A stretch of 64,000 nt of DNA, taken from the NCBI GenBank assembly GCA_038380795.1, contig CM076270.1, forward strand, positions 11,531,001 through 11,595,000, written 5' to 3'. The notes beneath the pieces were generated by a model. It saw only the letters and a program-made list of their open reading frames with translations. It did no database searches and was not told where the DNA came from. This DNA is from Pyrocephalus nanus. Its lineage: Eukaryota > Chordata > Aves > Passeriformes > Tyrannidae. How positions within the stretch are numbered: the stretch's first letter is position 1; the number at the start of each line of letters is the position of its first letter. Positions 1-11,910 of this stretch are shown in pieces. The position numbers and the translations under genes are program-made.

Positions 1-1478
1 CAGGATTATCTCGACAAAGGCAGGTTCTATTTTGTGATTGACTTCCCTGATAGCTGCTACTGTTTCCTGGGTTTTGCCAAGCAATGAGAAGACAAGGTGA
101 AGTGTGATAGCTTCACCAGTCATCCAAAACATGAGTGGGAGGAGAAAAATTTTACAGCTTAAGCCTCTATCTAGCACAGAAAATAATGGGACTGCTGACT
201 GTGGATTGTGCTTCATGTGAGTTTTCAGTATCCTCCAGACTCATGAATTTTGTTAGGAGCAGTTTAAATGACAAGTGGCAGACAAACTTTCACCTGGCTT
301 TGGTTCTCCAGTCCTACTCCTATTTTTTTTCCCCGCCTATTATAGCTCAGTTTGCCTCATTTAGTGCTTTTGGTTCTTGCCAGAATTCTCAGATCAATAT
401 TTGCAAAAAGCATTTTTGTGGAATCAGCTAGAAACAAATGCACAATCGTTTGTGTGTATGTAAAAGTTTAAGATCATTCTTCTTGACCAGCTGCAGAATG
501 GAGACATGAAGTCAATGTCTGCAAAGAGCTTCCATGGTTAGATTTCAGAATTAATTCAGTATGGTCCCATAGAAAAGCCTCATCTCATGGCTTTCCTTAG
601 GAAAATCTGGCCCCTAATATGAATTTGGCAACTCTTCTCTGGGAATAAAGAAATACAGTATTAAAACTCCTTGTTTGTTGCAAACTGTAGTATAAATGTA
701 AAATGTTTGAATAATCCATTTGAAGGTGCTATTCATGAGATTTTTCCAAAGCCAATTTTGTAACCTGCAGAAATACCTGAGCTGCATTTACCTGAGAAGG
801 AAATTACTTTCTGCTTACCCAAATCCACCCCCACATCCACACCAGAGTTTCCACTGGTTACAGGAGTCTGCTATACTTCAAAGCCTTCCCCAATTTGCAG
901 TGTTGCTCTGGGCTGTTAAGCACACATGACTATGTCCTTCTCCAATGTTAGCATCGCTGGTATCTTGATGAATTCAGAGATAAACGCCTCCATGAAACCT
1001 GTCTGGTGCTTCTCCATTCACCTCTTTATCTTTTAGTGGAAAAAAGAACTTTTTTAGTTCTTTTCATTTCAATAATTAAAAAAAAAAGGCAATATTGCTT
1101 TTTTAATGGATCTGCCTTTTTTTCCCCTCTGCAAAAACCTCATGGGAGAATGTGGTTAAGAAGGGATAACTTTACTGTTTTTCTGTTTTGTGGGAGATGT
1201 ATGGGAGGTGAATGGAGAAGATTCCAATTAAAATGCCTTTTTTCTTTGCTCTGTCTTTGGCAAAGTATGTTCGAGGAAGATGAGAAACTGCTCCATTTTA
1301 GTGAGGCAAGTGCTAACAATAGAAGTCACAGGAGTCAGAGAAAATTGGATTGGAAAGGACATAAGTCTGTGTCTTTCTTTTTGTTAAAAGGCAGGATTGA
1401 CTCACCTTGCTGTGCCTCTCACAGATGCTTTTCTAAACTGTTCACAGAAGATTTTTACTGCTGTATTTTCAGTCCTTC

Positions 1479-1498
1479 TTTTTTTTTTTTTTTTTTTT
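1479..1498. repeat. T homopolymer tract
   Basis: About 20 consecutive T residues, seen directly. It could be the poly(A) tail of a minus-strand retroposon, but no recognisable element body adjoins it, so it is called a simple repeat. Confidence 0.9.
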
Positions 1499-4400
1499 GC
1501 TAAATAGGAATATTTTTGGAATTTCCACTATAGCAGTCCAAGTCCATTCCTTCTTGTCCAGACTACCACAGAAAAACTGATGACTTCTTTTCTGTAGTAA
1601 CAAAGATTTGTAAAGCACTGAGTGCTTCCCCTCCCATTTTTCTAAGCCAAACAATTCTTGTTTCACCCTTTTCTAGTTCACTGAATTTTCATCCACATGT
1701 TCCTGAGCTATGATTAAAGGATTGGACAAAACTCTGTCTGGCTAAAGAGTAAAACTTTCTAGGGGTGTCTTCTGGGAAAGCACAGGGGCTTCTGCAGCCC
1801 TGGAAAGTTTCTCTCTTTTGGCTTTGCAGCAGATATCTGCCCTCCCTAGTTTGTGATCCTACCTGACTCAGCTTGTGGCTCTCCAGTTTGCCTTGATGTC
1901 AGTGAATTATTCCAAATGAACGTGAGACATTGATGGTTTGTCCTTTATTACACTGTTTCAATCTTTCCATATTTTGTCACAATTATCCTGAATTTTCTAT
2001 CCCACATGGTCGTTGCTCTTCCCACCTTAGCAGTGTCTGCAGATTTAGTAGCATGCTTGTCCCTTCTTTATTTCCTTCAGTACTGGAAGTCTCCAATGGG
2101 AGCAGACCAGAGCTGCCATCTGCAGATACTGCCTTTTGGTCTGTCAGCAAAGCATTGAAAATGACTCCTGGAGTCTGTTTTTCTCTAGCCCCTTCTGCCT
2201 CCTCACAGCTTCATGAGTTCTTGTTTCCATAGCTTGGCTGTGGCAGCACCAACAGGACAATGAAAAGTCAGGTTCATTGATGTTTGTGCTTCTTTACCAC
2301 AAGACATCGTTATTCCTTTAAAAAGAAATTAAGATAGTTTTAAGTGATTTAGTTTTGACAAATTAGTCTAGTCTGTTGCCCATCTGTTAATGCTCTGTAA
2401 TTTTTAGGTGGTCTGGTGAAAGCTGGCTGGTTTCTGAAAATACAGCTCCACCTTCTCTCAAAAGATCCCTCATCCTCTGCTGATTCACTTGAGGGTATTC
2501 TCATGAGGGATGTCTTCCACATGTACTGGAAATAGATGAAAAAAAAAATAAGGAAAGGCTGAACAGTTCCAAACTCACTTAGACCTCTTCGTTTTCCTCT
2601 TGTATTTCCCCTTGCCCCCTCCCCCCATGACTACAAAAAAGGAATAAATCTTATTTTCCTTCTGACCTGCTCCAGGCTCAGGGGGAGCTGGGGCAGGAGT
2701 GATAAGGGCTTGGCTGAGGGATTCAGGAAGGGCAGAAAAAAAGGAACAGAAAAGTCAGCTTTTTCAGGGTGAAATTAACATCTGGTGCACTGAGCTCTTT
2801 TTTATGGGCTGGTACTGTTAAGTGCACTGAAAGCCATTAACTGTGATCTGTGCTCCTTACTGTTGCATATCCTTGGGGACACTACTTCTGTGCCTCAGTT
2901 TCTCTCTCTTTTCAAGTGAAATGCATGATCCTGATGATCTCTGTAGAGAATTTTGAAAGTCCGGGGTGAGGACAGCCAGGGATTTAGCACTCCTGCCCTC
3001 AGTGGATGTTACAGACTGAGGACCAAGGATAATTTACCTGAATTGCTCAGTTCAGGCCCTTGGGGGGATACCTTTTGCTCAGAGATGTCTCTCTGGGGCT
3101 GGCAGGTTGCTGCCTCTCAGGTTTGAGAGAAGGCATTAGCTGGCTTATCTTTGACTGTTGCACAAGTCAGCAGGTGTAACTTGGTCAGAATTAGTCCCAA
3201 AAAGGGGATGGGGTGTGCACCACTGTTCACATATGCAACTGTGTGAGTCTTCTGAAGGGTCAGAACAGTGATATATAGCCTAAGTGCTTTGGTTACCTAG
3301 AATATAAGGGGTTTATACCAGAATGACCTAATTTTGCTTGCTTTTAAAGGATGGCAGACTAACCTTGCCAATCCATGGAAATATTTCCTATTCCTTCACA
3401 GAGTTGCTCTTTTTTCCAAGACAGCTGTTCTTGTGCATATCAGTCCTGCTTTATTACCTGAATTTATTTTCTTTCCAAAGTAAAAATGCTACTGATGTAA
3501 ATGAACATCTCCTATTTCTTTTGGGTTAGAACCATCTTAATGCTGGGGCTGAGCAGCTGCTGCTGTGTCATGCAATAGAAATCACAGCCCTGTTCTTGCA
3601 GCTACACAGATGAAATCTCTGGCAAATTAAATCAGCCACAAACACTTTACACTGCTGCACAGCCAGAGGCCATTAGATAGTGAAATGGGGAGAATAATGG
3701 GCTTGGTAAGAGGTATCCCCCACCCCATCAAAATCCCACTGCTGAGACATGCTTGGGAATACAAGAGTGCAGCTCTGCAGCTCTCCCTCTTAGCACTGGG
3801 AAGTACCTCTGAGCTGCTCTCCGCCTGGATGAAGGGTGTTTCTGAAGACAGCAGCAACTCCTTTGCTTCTCCTTTACCATTATTTTCACTTGATGTATCG
3901 TGAGGATCATGCAGAGCTTCCTTGTGGTCTGGAGAGAGTAACAGACTGGTCTGGACAAGTGCCTAAATCTGCATTGCCGTCTTAAAGGTCTTGCCTCTCC
4001 CGGGAGGGAGGTGTAGCTGTCAGCGAGGGTGGCAGTAACATTCTGGCTGGGAGATGGACCTGAATGGGACTGATTGCTCTCAGGTAGATCCTTTAAAACC
4101 AAGTGGCAGACTAAACTGTTGTTTCAATCAATAACATAAATACACTGCTTGCTTGGCCCTGAGGAGGTGGGAACTGTGTGGAAGAATAGGCATTAAGGTT
4201 ATTTATTGTCACATTACGCAGACGTAAAATATTGGGCTTCCCCAGCAGTTTGGAGGCTTAAAACTCATTTAAACACACTTCTGAAACCTAATTAAACTGG
4301 GACAAATATGTTTGAACACCCCTGCTTTTCAGTAAAAACGACTTATCCTTTACAGAGGAATTTATACTGGTTTGGTTACCGTAATACAAAACCAAATTTG

Positions 4401-4820
4401 CTTGGTGATCAGGCACAGGTTATATTGCAAAACCATAACGTCTTCTCATTTTTGCACTATATTATTGATAAGCCCAGGGAAGAGAGGAATCCTGCAGCAG
4501 CAAGTAGGAGTGCAGTGAGATAACTATGCAAAGACAGACTTTCTTCGATCACTGATCACACCCACTTGAAGAGGATTCTGTAATTTAAATCACAGCACAT
4601 GGGGGTGGCAGCTTTAAATGGGGAAGCCTCACAATGTAACTGCAGAACTTGCAGAAAGAATAAATCCTGTGGTGCATTTGGACGAGCCTCCTCAGCAGCT
4701 TGGAACACAGGGCTTGTCCACTTAATGCTCAGGTGGTCCTGCTTCTTCTCTCCTTGCCTCATGCTGATCTAAGAGCTGGGCTAGAAAAGGGAATTTTCCC
4801 TGCTACTTAACTCTGGGTGG

Positions 4821-4872
4821 GTTTTTTTGTTTGTTTGTTTGGGGGTTTTTTGTTTGTTGTGCTTTTTTTTTC
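4821..4872. repeat. T/G low-complexity tract with TTTG units
   Basis: A T-rich stretch with several TTTG units and interspersed G runs, seen directly. It encodes nothing recognisable. Confidence 0.8.
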
Positions 4873-6253
4873 CATTTTCCTGCAATGTCTCCATTTTCCT
4901 AGTGCTTACCCTTGCTTACCTTGCCCCACTCCTTTCACTTGAGGCAGTCCCAAATATCTTGACCCCTCTCTAAGGCAGCAACTGCCTTCAAGAGTAAAAG
5001 CTTTGCAGGGAGGGAGGCTGTTTTACATTCCCTTGCTGCCTTATAAGGACTCAAGGGCTTTCCTTCCTTGGCTGAGACTTGCTGCTAAAATGTTTGGTAG
5101 TCCAATTTGTTTATCTGGCTGCTGGTTTTTGAAGGATGTGCTGCCACAGTTGTCATGAGAGCTGCTGGCTGTAGCAAATGAAAACAAATGAGAGGCGGAG
5201 AGATTAAGGCCTGAGCAGCAGCAACCCTGCCAAAACCTGGCCTCACGTCCAATAGCTCTTAAACTGTCTAACGATTTAGACTAAAGGAGATGCTTCACAG
5301 CAGGTACTGGCAAACAGCAGCTCTGCCTGATTCACCTTCCAAGGGCAACTTTACAAACTGTACTTCCAAGTAGCTGCAGGCTCTGAGCAATAAAGCAAAG
5401 CAAGCATTGCACTGTTCCCATTTTGTGGCACAGCATCACCTGCCTCCATGCCTAGGAAGAAGGTGTGTCACCACCTGCAGGGGTGGTGTAATGGGCAATG
5501 AGGGCTGGAGATAATGGCATCTGACACCCCTCCTGTGTGGGGGTCCTGAGCAGGGGGGAGACCAGAGCGTCCATAGCAGCTCTCAGTCAGTCTCTTGCTT
5601 CAGAGAGATCTTCAAGCTGAATTGCAGCTTCATGAGTGGTGCTGTTGGTTTTTCTAAGCCCTTTCTGTCTGAAAGGGAGGCGGAAAGTAAAGCCTGGAGA
5701 GGAGGAAAGATGATTGTATCAAAGCCTGCAAGCAAGAGCAGGGATCAGCTTCCCAAAGGCAAAACAAAGTTACAGAGCCAGACTCTGTGGAGAGGAATGT
5801 TTATGAAAGGTGTTTCTGAAAGTGTCAGAGGTTAATGGCAACCTTTTCTATACATTTATTTTATAGGTATCTTGTTGAAATGGAGAAATATAGTAATCTG
5901 GATTAAGCAGATGAAGACAAGGTACAAGGAGGGGAATGGCCCATTATGGCATGGCAATGCCAAGATAGTGTTTGATTTCCGCCTGGTGCCCTGAGTGACC
6001 AAGATATTGTGGAGCTCTTATTTTAGTCCATGGAAAAATTCAGTTTACAAACTGTATTTCTGTCACAAGGAATGGGACTGGCTGTGTCTCTTTGATGTCT
6101 CTCACATATTTTAAAATAAGAAAAAGTATTTATAACACAACTATAAAATCAGAATTCCCTGAGTGAGGCAGGAAGCTTAGGCTTTTATCTGCCATTTTAG
6201 AGGCTATTTCTCCAGGAAGTGGAACATAAAGTGAGTTGGCTCCAGAAAATAAC

Positions 6254-6275
6254 TTTTTTTTTTTTTTTTTTTTTT
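6254..6275. repeat. T homopolymer tract
   Basis: About 22 consecutive T residues. The small open frame crossing it (6219-6422) owes its phenylalanine run to this tract and is not a gene candidate. Confidence 0.9.
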
Positions 6276-7629
6276 CCAAAGTTATGTTGTCTTTCAAATC
6301 TACCTCCCCTCCCAGCGAGAGGGGATCAAAGTGGCACAGTTAGCCAGTTAGCTAAGTGTCTGGAATGGATGAGAACAGGTAGGTTGAAACTTTTTTTAAA
6401 ATGCCTCATTATTTCAGAATAAGCCCTCAAAGCAATCTCAAGGGGAGCAAGAGGAAACCTACATCAACCCTCAAAGCCTGATGGAAGAAAATACGACACA
6501 TTACTCATGGCTTTCTTATAGACACAAAGGAAAACAAATTACGCAGTTCCTATAAAATTTGCCTCTCTAGTAAATAAGTCAAAATATTCTGCATCTTATC
6601 CTCAGCGTGTCATTGAACATGAGGAGTCAGGGAAAGAAAGGACTGGAAATGGATAGGAAGGTGACAGTCTTTTCTGAGTATGAGAGAGGTAGCCTAGAAA
6701 GAAAGAAGAAAAAGAGGAGGAATTATCAAACTTCTGCATCAGCGAACAAATAGTTTTTATTTTCATGGTATGTACTGAAAATCACTGAGAAAGTTCTTTC
6801 TTATTTTCCCACAGCACCCTTTCTCTTATTTAAGGAAGGAAAATATTAGAAAAAAAACAGAATGAGGAATTGTAAATTCTCAAGGTCATCTAATCTTAGG
6901 CAAGTGGAGGTGATGAAATATCTAACAAACAGCTCAGAAACCTGAGCAGGAACCAATGTCCAATAACCTGTAATTCCAATATTTCTGAAAGACAGTTCTA
7001 TATTAGTCTTCCCTCACCCTGATTTACATTTTGGACATGCCAGTTGAATCTCAAAGAATTTTGGGAAGGGTCAGGAAAAGGAAAGAAATGTATATTTTTT
7101 TTGCTGATCAGTGATCACTTCTCATTGTCACCCTAAAATGAGACATCTCTTTAAAGGAGGATCCACTGTTGACTTGTTGCTGTTGCTTAGAAACTAGTTT
7201 TCTAAAATCCCCCATTTTTCAGCTTGCTGGCAGCTAAACATAAAGGTAAGTCTGCAAACACTTCTGGTGAAGAAGGGGTAGGTTGCATTAATGAAGGATG
7301 ATGTAATTCCTGATGAGCTGAAATTTGGGGGGAATTTGTTTGATGGGGGATATACAGACCCTAACAACTCTGTTACTTTCCAATATTTAAGTCTTCACTT
7401 TACAAATGAAGTCAGTTTGCATCAGAAAAATACATAAATTAGAAATGCAGAAGCAATACGAACTTTTTGCTCTGCCTCCCTGGATGTAGCAGATCAGAGA
7501 TGAAGCTGAGGTGACAGGTAACCCTCTGAAGGCCTGTGTTGTGCCTGGGGCATGAGCAGAATGGCTCTAGTGGCCAGTGGATGGATGCCCATGGCTAGAA
7601 GCTGATTTTCCAAATGATTTGCCACATAG

Positions 7630-7656
7630 AAATAAATAAATAAATAAATAAATAAA
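7630..7656. repeat. (AAAT)n microsatellite
   Basis: About 27 bp of tetranucleotide repeat, near seven uninterrupted units, read directly from the sequence. It is a likely length-polymorphic marker. Confidence 0.95.
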
Positions 7657-7862
7657 GCAGGCTAGGACAGATGAGGTTCCTGATTTTCTTGAACGGCCAA
7701 TGCGCGTGTGAAAAATCTGTGTGCAATTTTAGCACCGCAGAAGCACTAGAAAAGACAATCTTTCTACATTCTATCTGACTCCTATTGCCTTGGGTACGTT
7801 CATTCTATGCCTGCCGAGCAAAACATCTGATTAAGTATTAAACTTGAGAAAAAGTAAATAGC

Positions 7863-7931
7863 CTATTTAAACATGTTAAGTACAACCTGTCATCTACTTA
7901 GATGCTATTTAAACATACTCTATTTAAATAG
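7863..7931. repeat. Clustered TATTTAAA-type motifs with a 12-bp palindrome
   Basis: CTATTTAAACAT occurs at 7863-7874 and again at 7905-7916. It is followed at 7920-7931 by CTATTTAAATAG, which is its own reverse complement. Three near-identical AT-rich motifs therefore lie within 70 bp. They loosely resemble MEF2-type or homeodomain A/T sites, but function is only inferred. Confidence 0.7.
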
Positions 7932-9431
7932 CCTTCAGCTAAGTCTATGTGCATCTTGTTTCATGCTATATACCTTGTAAATGAAATGCCTTATAATAAC
8001 AAAAATGAGGTGATAAAATACAAGAGCAATCAGCTTTGCTTAAAAATACAGTGAACAATCATATGGGGTTGGTTTCAAATTTGTTGTACTGCCAGTCTGT
8101 GGGTATCCGTTAATGCCTGAAAGAAAAGAAATTCGTTAACACAGCTCCACAGCTGGCACCTGTACTGCACTAGCACCACTGCTCTTCATCAGACACTTTG
8201 AAACATTTGAGCCTTCCCTTCATTTCACAAGGTGCCTGAATTTGTAATCTATACTATGTACTGGGTTCAGAATTATCTGAAAAACAAAGCAGGGACCGGA
8301 TACAACTCATTTTCTATTACTCCCCAATTTCTTGAAGCCCCATGCTCCTGTAGAGCTTTGTGTAGACCAACAGGACGGTCCTATTCTGCACTTCCTTGCA
8401 GAGGTAGGGACTGTTCTGTTCCACACCCATCCTCTTACAGGTGTAACTTCAGAAACATGGATGAGCTTTGCAGTCTGGGAGGTGGCAGTGTGTCCTGGGT
8501 TAGCCAGCAATGCAGCTGGTGGGTTGGTACAACTGTCCAGCTGTGTCATGGCCTTACCTTGTGATCTCAATCAACCATTTGACTTGGGTTTTTCCACTCA
8601 CACTTTGTCCTTTACACTGAGGTTGTAAGTCCTTTATATTCCTGTTAGAGTCTGTGACAGTATGAAGTGCAAAGACTGTCCAGAGCAGTTACATGCTGCT
8701 ATGCAGTTTCATAGCTAACAATGCCACATAAAAGATTCCAACATCATCTCCTCCAACATAGGAATAAAAAAAGGCTTGGAATGGGAGTTCTAGTAATGCT
8801 GTGGATTAAAAATCGAGGTTTATATGAGGAAGGTGATTTCTTTCCCTTATTGTATGGCTCCTCATGGGAACCCAGACAGGCAGATGGTCTTTCCTTTCTG
8901 TAACTGTACGAGAACATGAAGGGTGATTTATTGCCATTTCCATTAACTGCTCCTAATGCAAAGAGGAAATGTTAGTAGTCACTCCTCCCTAGAGGAGAGA
9001 GATGATGCTTGACCTTTTCTTGAAGGAGGAAAAATGCTAAGAGAGGATATTATGCTGGGGTGCTGTCACTGGTAATAGCAGTGACCTTTTCCCTGTGGTC
9101 AGCAGGTGGCATCATGAAGATAAATTACTTCAACTTACAAGTTTAAAGACCTTTGTGCCGAGTAGAAAATTAAAAAAACCCTCCAGAAGTTGAACAGTAT
9201 TGAAACTTCATGTTTTCTAATTACCTTATGAAAATAGTTGCTGTGCATGAAAATGCAAGGCACCTATTGTAATTTGACAGCTAAAACTGGTTGGTAATGG
9301 ATGTATTGTAGAAGACTTGACTTGCAAGGTTACACCAAAAACCTCTGTCATTCTAGTGAGAATGAGAGTTACTGGGATGATCCAGGAACTCCTGTCCTTA
9401 GGGTTCACTGTCACTAAAAAAAGCAAGATTT

Positions 9432-9448
9432 CCCCCCCCCCCCTCCCC
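9432..9448. repeat. C-rich homopolymer tract
   Basis: A run of about 12 C, one T, then four C. Its complement is a G-tract. It is short, low-complexity and prone to sequencing-length error. Confidence 0.9.
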
Positions 9449-11454
9449 ATTGAATCTCAGTCTCTTTAGGAAGGGTAATAAGTGACAGCACATATAGTTC
9501 TACTTTGTCCATACCCATTTTCAGTTCTAGCAGTATACACTCAGTAGTACCTTAAGGTCAATATAAAATAGAGTCTGCAGAATTGCCATGGTGATAGCTG
9601 CAATTCCTCCCTTGTGGTTCCAGGTGACCTGGAAGGGCAACTCTGACAGGTACTTTCTAATCTACTACTCAGCCTCATTTTCTGCCTATGGAGTTTACAG
9701 GGAAGGTCACTCGTCACATCTCATTTCCTTAACATTGTCCTTATTCTCTTTATTGCAAAGCAAAAGTGGGAGTAAAGGATTGGGTGATGTGAGAAGGGAA
9801 AGAAGAGCAGCATTTTTGAGCAGCTGTGGACCTTCTCCTGTTTTAGATACTGATATTCAGTGCCTGTTGGAAGATTTTTGCAGGAATGTGGACAAAGACA
9901 TAGGAAGTAGGGCATGTGCTCAAAGGATGTGCACATGGAGTACTCAACTCTATTGCAGACCAGAACAGTCCTTGCCATTAGCAATTGGCTTTGAACTCTG
10001 CAGAACATTATGTCTTCTGGTAATTAAACTGTGTGTGTGTAGGCTATCACTGGAGTGGGGCAGATCACAGTGGTGGGTCACCAGATCCATCCCAGCTAAG
10101 ACTGACTCTGCAGGTGCTCCTTGAAATGTGTCTATAGGGAGCTGAGTGCATTAAGCACAGACCTGCACCATTCTCCCTGTAAATGGGGCCAGATGAGATC
10201 TCAAGGTTCAGCTCTGGGCTGCTCAGTGATCACTGTGATGTGGTAGGAGTCTTTAAGAAAATTCTCAGTCTCTGCTGTTTCAAACTGTGGGATCACATTC
10301 TTGTGAGTGCATCTCCAGGCTCAGACTTGCTCACTTTGCTCACTTCCCTTATGTACTCCCTGTAGAAAGCATCCTGTCAGCTTCACTGGTGTGAATTGTG
10401 AGTACAAGCTACTGTTACCAGGCTGGCCAGGTTAAGTGACTGGGATGCAGATTTCAAATACTGTGATGTGCGTTGATCTTGGGTCTTGGAGGGAAGAGCT
10501 GGACCCCTCTTGGGAATGAAAAGAATCAATTGTGCTTGGAATGGGTTGCAAAAGAATTTAGGAGGGGATCCATGCTAATTTCCTTACCTCTGTATCCTCC
10601 CATATCTTGCCTTCAACCTTACACACTTTTGCATTTACTGGTTTATTGGAATCAGTTGCCTTAAATTAAAATACTTTCCAGAGCTGAAGGAGTTAACTAT
10701 TTTCACTGAGGACAGCACTATCATTTTTGTTTTATTTTTTATATTTTAAATGGCAGGGAATGCCCTGAGAGTTACAGGCTTGATATTTAGCTGGTCTTAA
10801 GCATTAAGACTTAGAATGCCTCCAGTGCTGGGGGCAATTAGTGATATTGCAAGGGTTGCAGTGGGAGATGGATTTGGTTATCAAGTTTGAGGTGAGACAC
10901 AGGTAATTTACATCCTAACAACACAAAACACTTGGGAAAGAAACTAGTGCTTTAAGGGTTTTTATGTGAGGAGAAAGAGCCTCATCAGGACGGTCTAGCT
11001 GGCCATGATGAGGATGATGTGCTCCCCAGATCAGGCGGTGGTCAGGAGTACTCACCATCTCTGTGCTCTGCAAGTATATAATTTAGGAAACATCCTGAAG
11101 CTGAAATACAGACAAAGGTGGATTATATTAGTCTTCATTGCTGAGTTGTTTCCCTTAGCCCAGAGAATTATTTTTTGTATAGTATAACAACTGATCATCC
11201 CCAAATGCATCACTTGAAAGGTCTTTAGGCTGCATGCCAGGATATTGGAGCTAATAGGGAGCTCCAGGATGGGGATGAATGGGGTTGGTTGCAGCCTGGA
11301 GATATTTATGTATTTGTACATGCTTTATTTCAGAGAGGGTGAGAGCAGCATCCTTAGACTAAAATTTACCATTGAAAGGCTCTAAACCCATTTTCAAATC
11401 AGCAACATCATTTAAAAGGCCTTGCAGTGCCTGGGATGACTCAAGCAAACTTCC

Positions 11455-11910
11455 TCCCTCCCCCTTTCCCTGTGTCACTCACATTTCACCTTGACTGCAG
11501 GTGGCTGGATGTGATGGATCAGGGAGGAAGGGGACAGCAGGGAATGGCTGCTCTGACAGAGAGGGCACTGCTGGCAAACGTGAGGGCTGCAGCCCCGAGG
11601 CTTCTCACCAGCTCAGCACAACTCAAAGGATCAGCTGCAGGAACCCCAGTCCCTGCACTGGGTGGGGAGGCTGGGGAGGGGGAGCTGCGGGGTGTCCCCA
11701 TTCGGGTGATGCCTCCTGCGCTGTCTGCCGTCAGCTGTGGCTGCCAGCGCTGCTCAGTGCTCACTAACTTTGTGTCAATGAGTGCTCATGCTTCGCTGAT
11801 GATAAGAAAACAATTTCTGTGCAAACCTTTGAAGCATCTTGAGGGACTGGTTATACTGAAGCATCTCCTGGCACCGCAGAAAGTGGGACAGTCTTCCTTT
11901 TCCTGTTAGG
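11455..11910 (+). other. GC-rich island with splice-acceptor-like tract and long open frame (possible exon, weak)
   Basis: A pyrimidine-rich run beginning near 11455 leads to a TGACTGCAG acceptor-like end at about 11501. A GC-rich stretch follows that stays open on the plus strand from 11427 to 11909 (160 codons) and on the minus strand from 11519 to 11764. I recognise no domain in either translation. No strong donor consensus was seen near the 3' end; TTAG/GTTTTT at about 11909 is weak. A noncoding or lineage-specific exon is possible, but GC-rich DNA with few stop codons would look the same. Confidence 0.2.
11660..11682 (+). other. Canonical G-quadruplex motif
   Basis: Four runs of at least three G on the plus strand are separated by loops of 1, 5 and 1 nt: GGG, T, GGGG, AGGCT, GGGG, A, GGGGG. 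This satisfies the standard G3+N1-7 pattern. It lies inside the GC-rich island at 11.5-11.75 kb. Whether it folds in vivo cannot be judged from sequence. Confidence 0.8.

Larger units (their letters stand above)
1..6253. other. Unique AT-rich DNA, no gene recognised
   Basis: No exon or RNA gene could be supported. The longest reading frame (1006-1503, plus strand, 165 codons) ends in a run of phenylalanine codons created by the T-tract at 1479-1498, and I do not recognise its product. The minus-strand frame at 3728-4102 overlaps other open frames and shows no known motif. The sequence has scattered short T, A and C runs, such as a C-rich run around 2614-2627, and no recognisable transposable element. 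Intergenic or intronic DNA is the simplest reading. Confidence 0.6.
6276..11454. other. Unique DNA, no gene recognised
   Basis: This stretch includes the longest open frame in the window (9588-10124, plus strand, 178 codons). Its translation has no domain, signal peptide or repeat that I recognise, and a minus-strand frame (9721-10008) is open across the same bases, as expected for chance frames. Three frames are also open at once around 8232-8628. The only structured sequences noted are the AAAT microsatellite (7630-7656), the TATTTAAA motif cluster (7863-7931) and a C-run at 9432-9448. Confidence 0.55.

Noticed and set aside
1006..1503. 165-codon plus-strand frame
   Set aside because: Ends in a phenylalanine run made by a T-tract, and its product is unrecognised.
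9588..10124. Longest open reading frame (178 codons, plus)
   Set aside because: No recognisable domain, a minus-strand frame is open across the same bases, and no splice context was found. It is compatible with chance in 64 kb of six-frame sequence.
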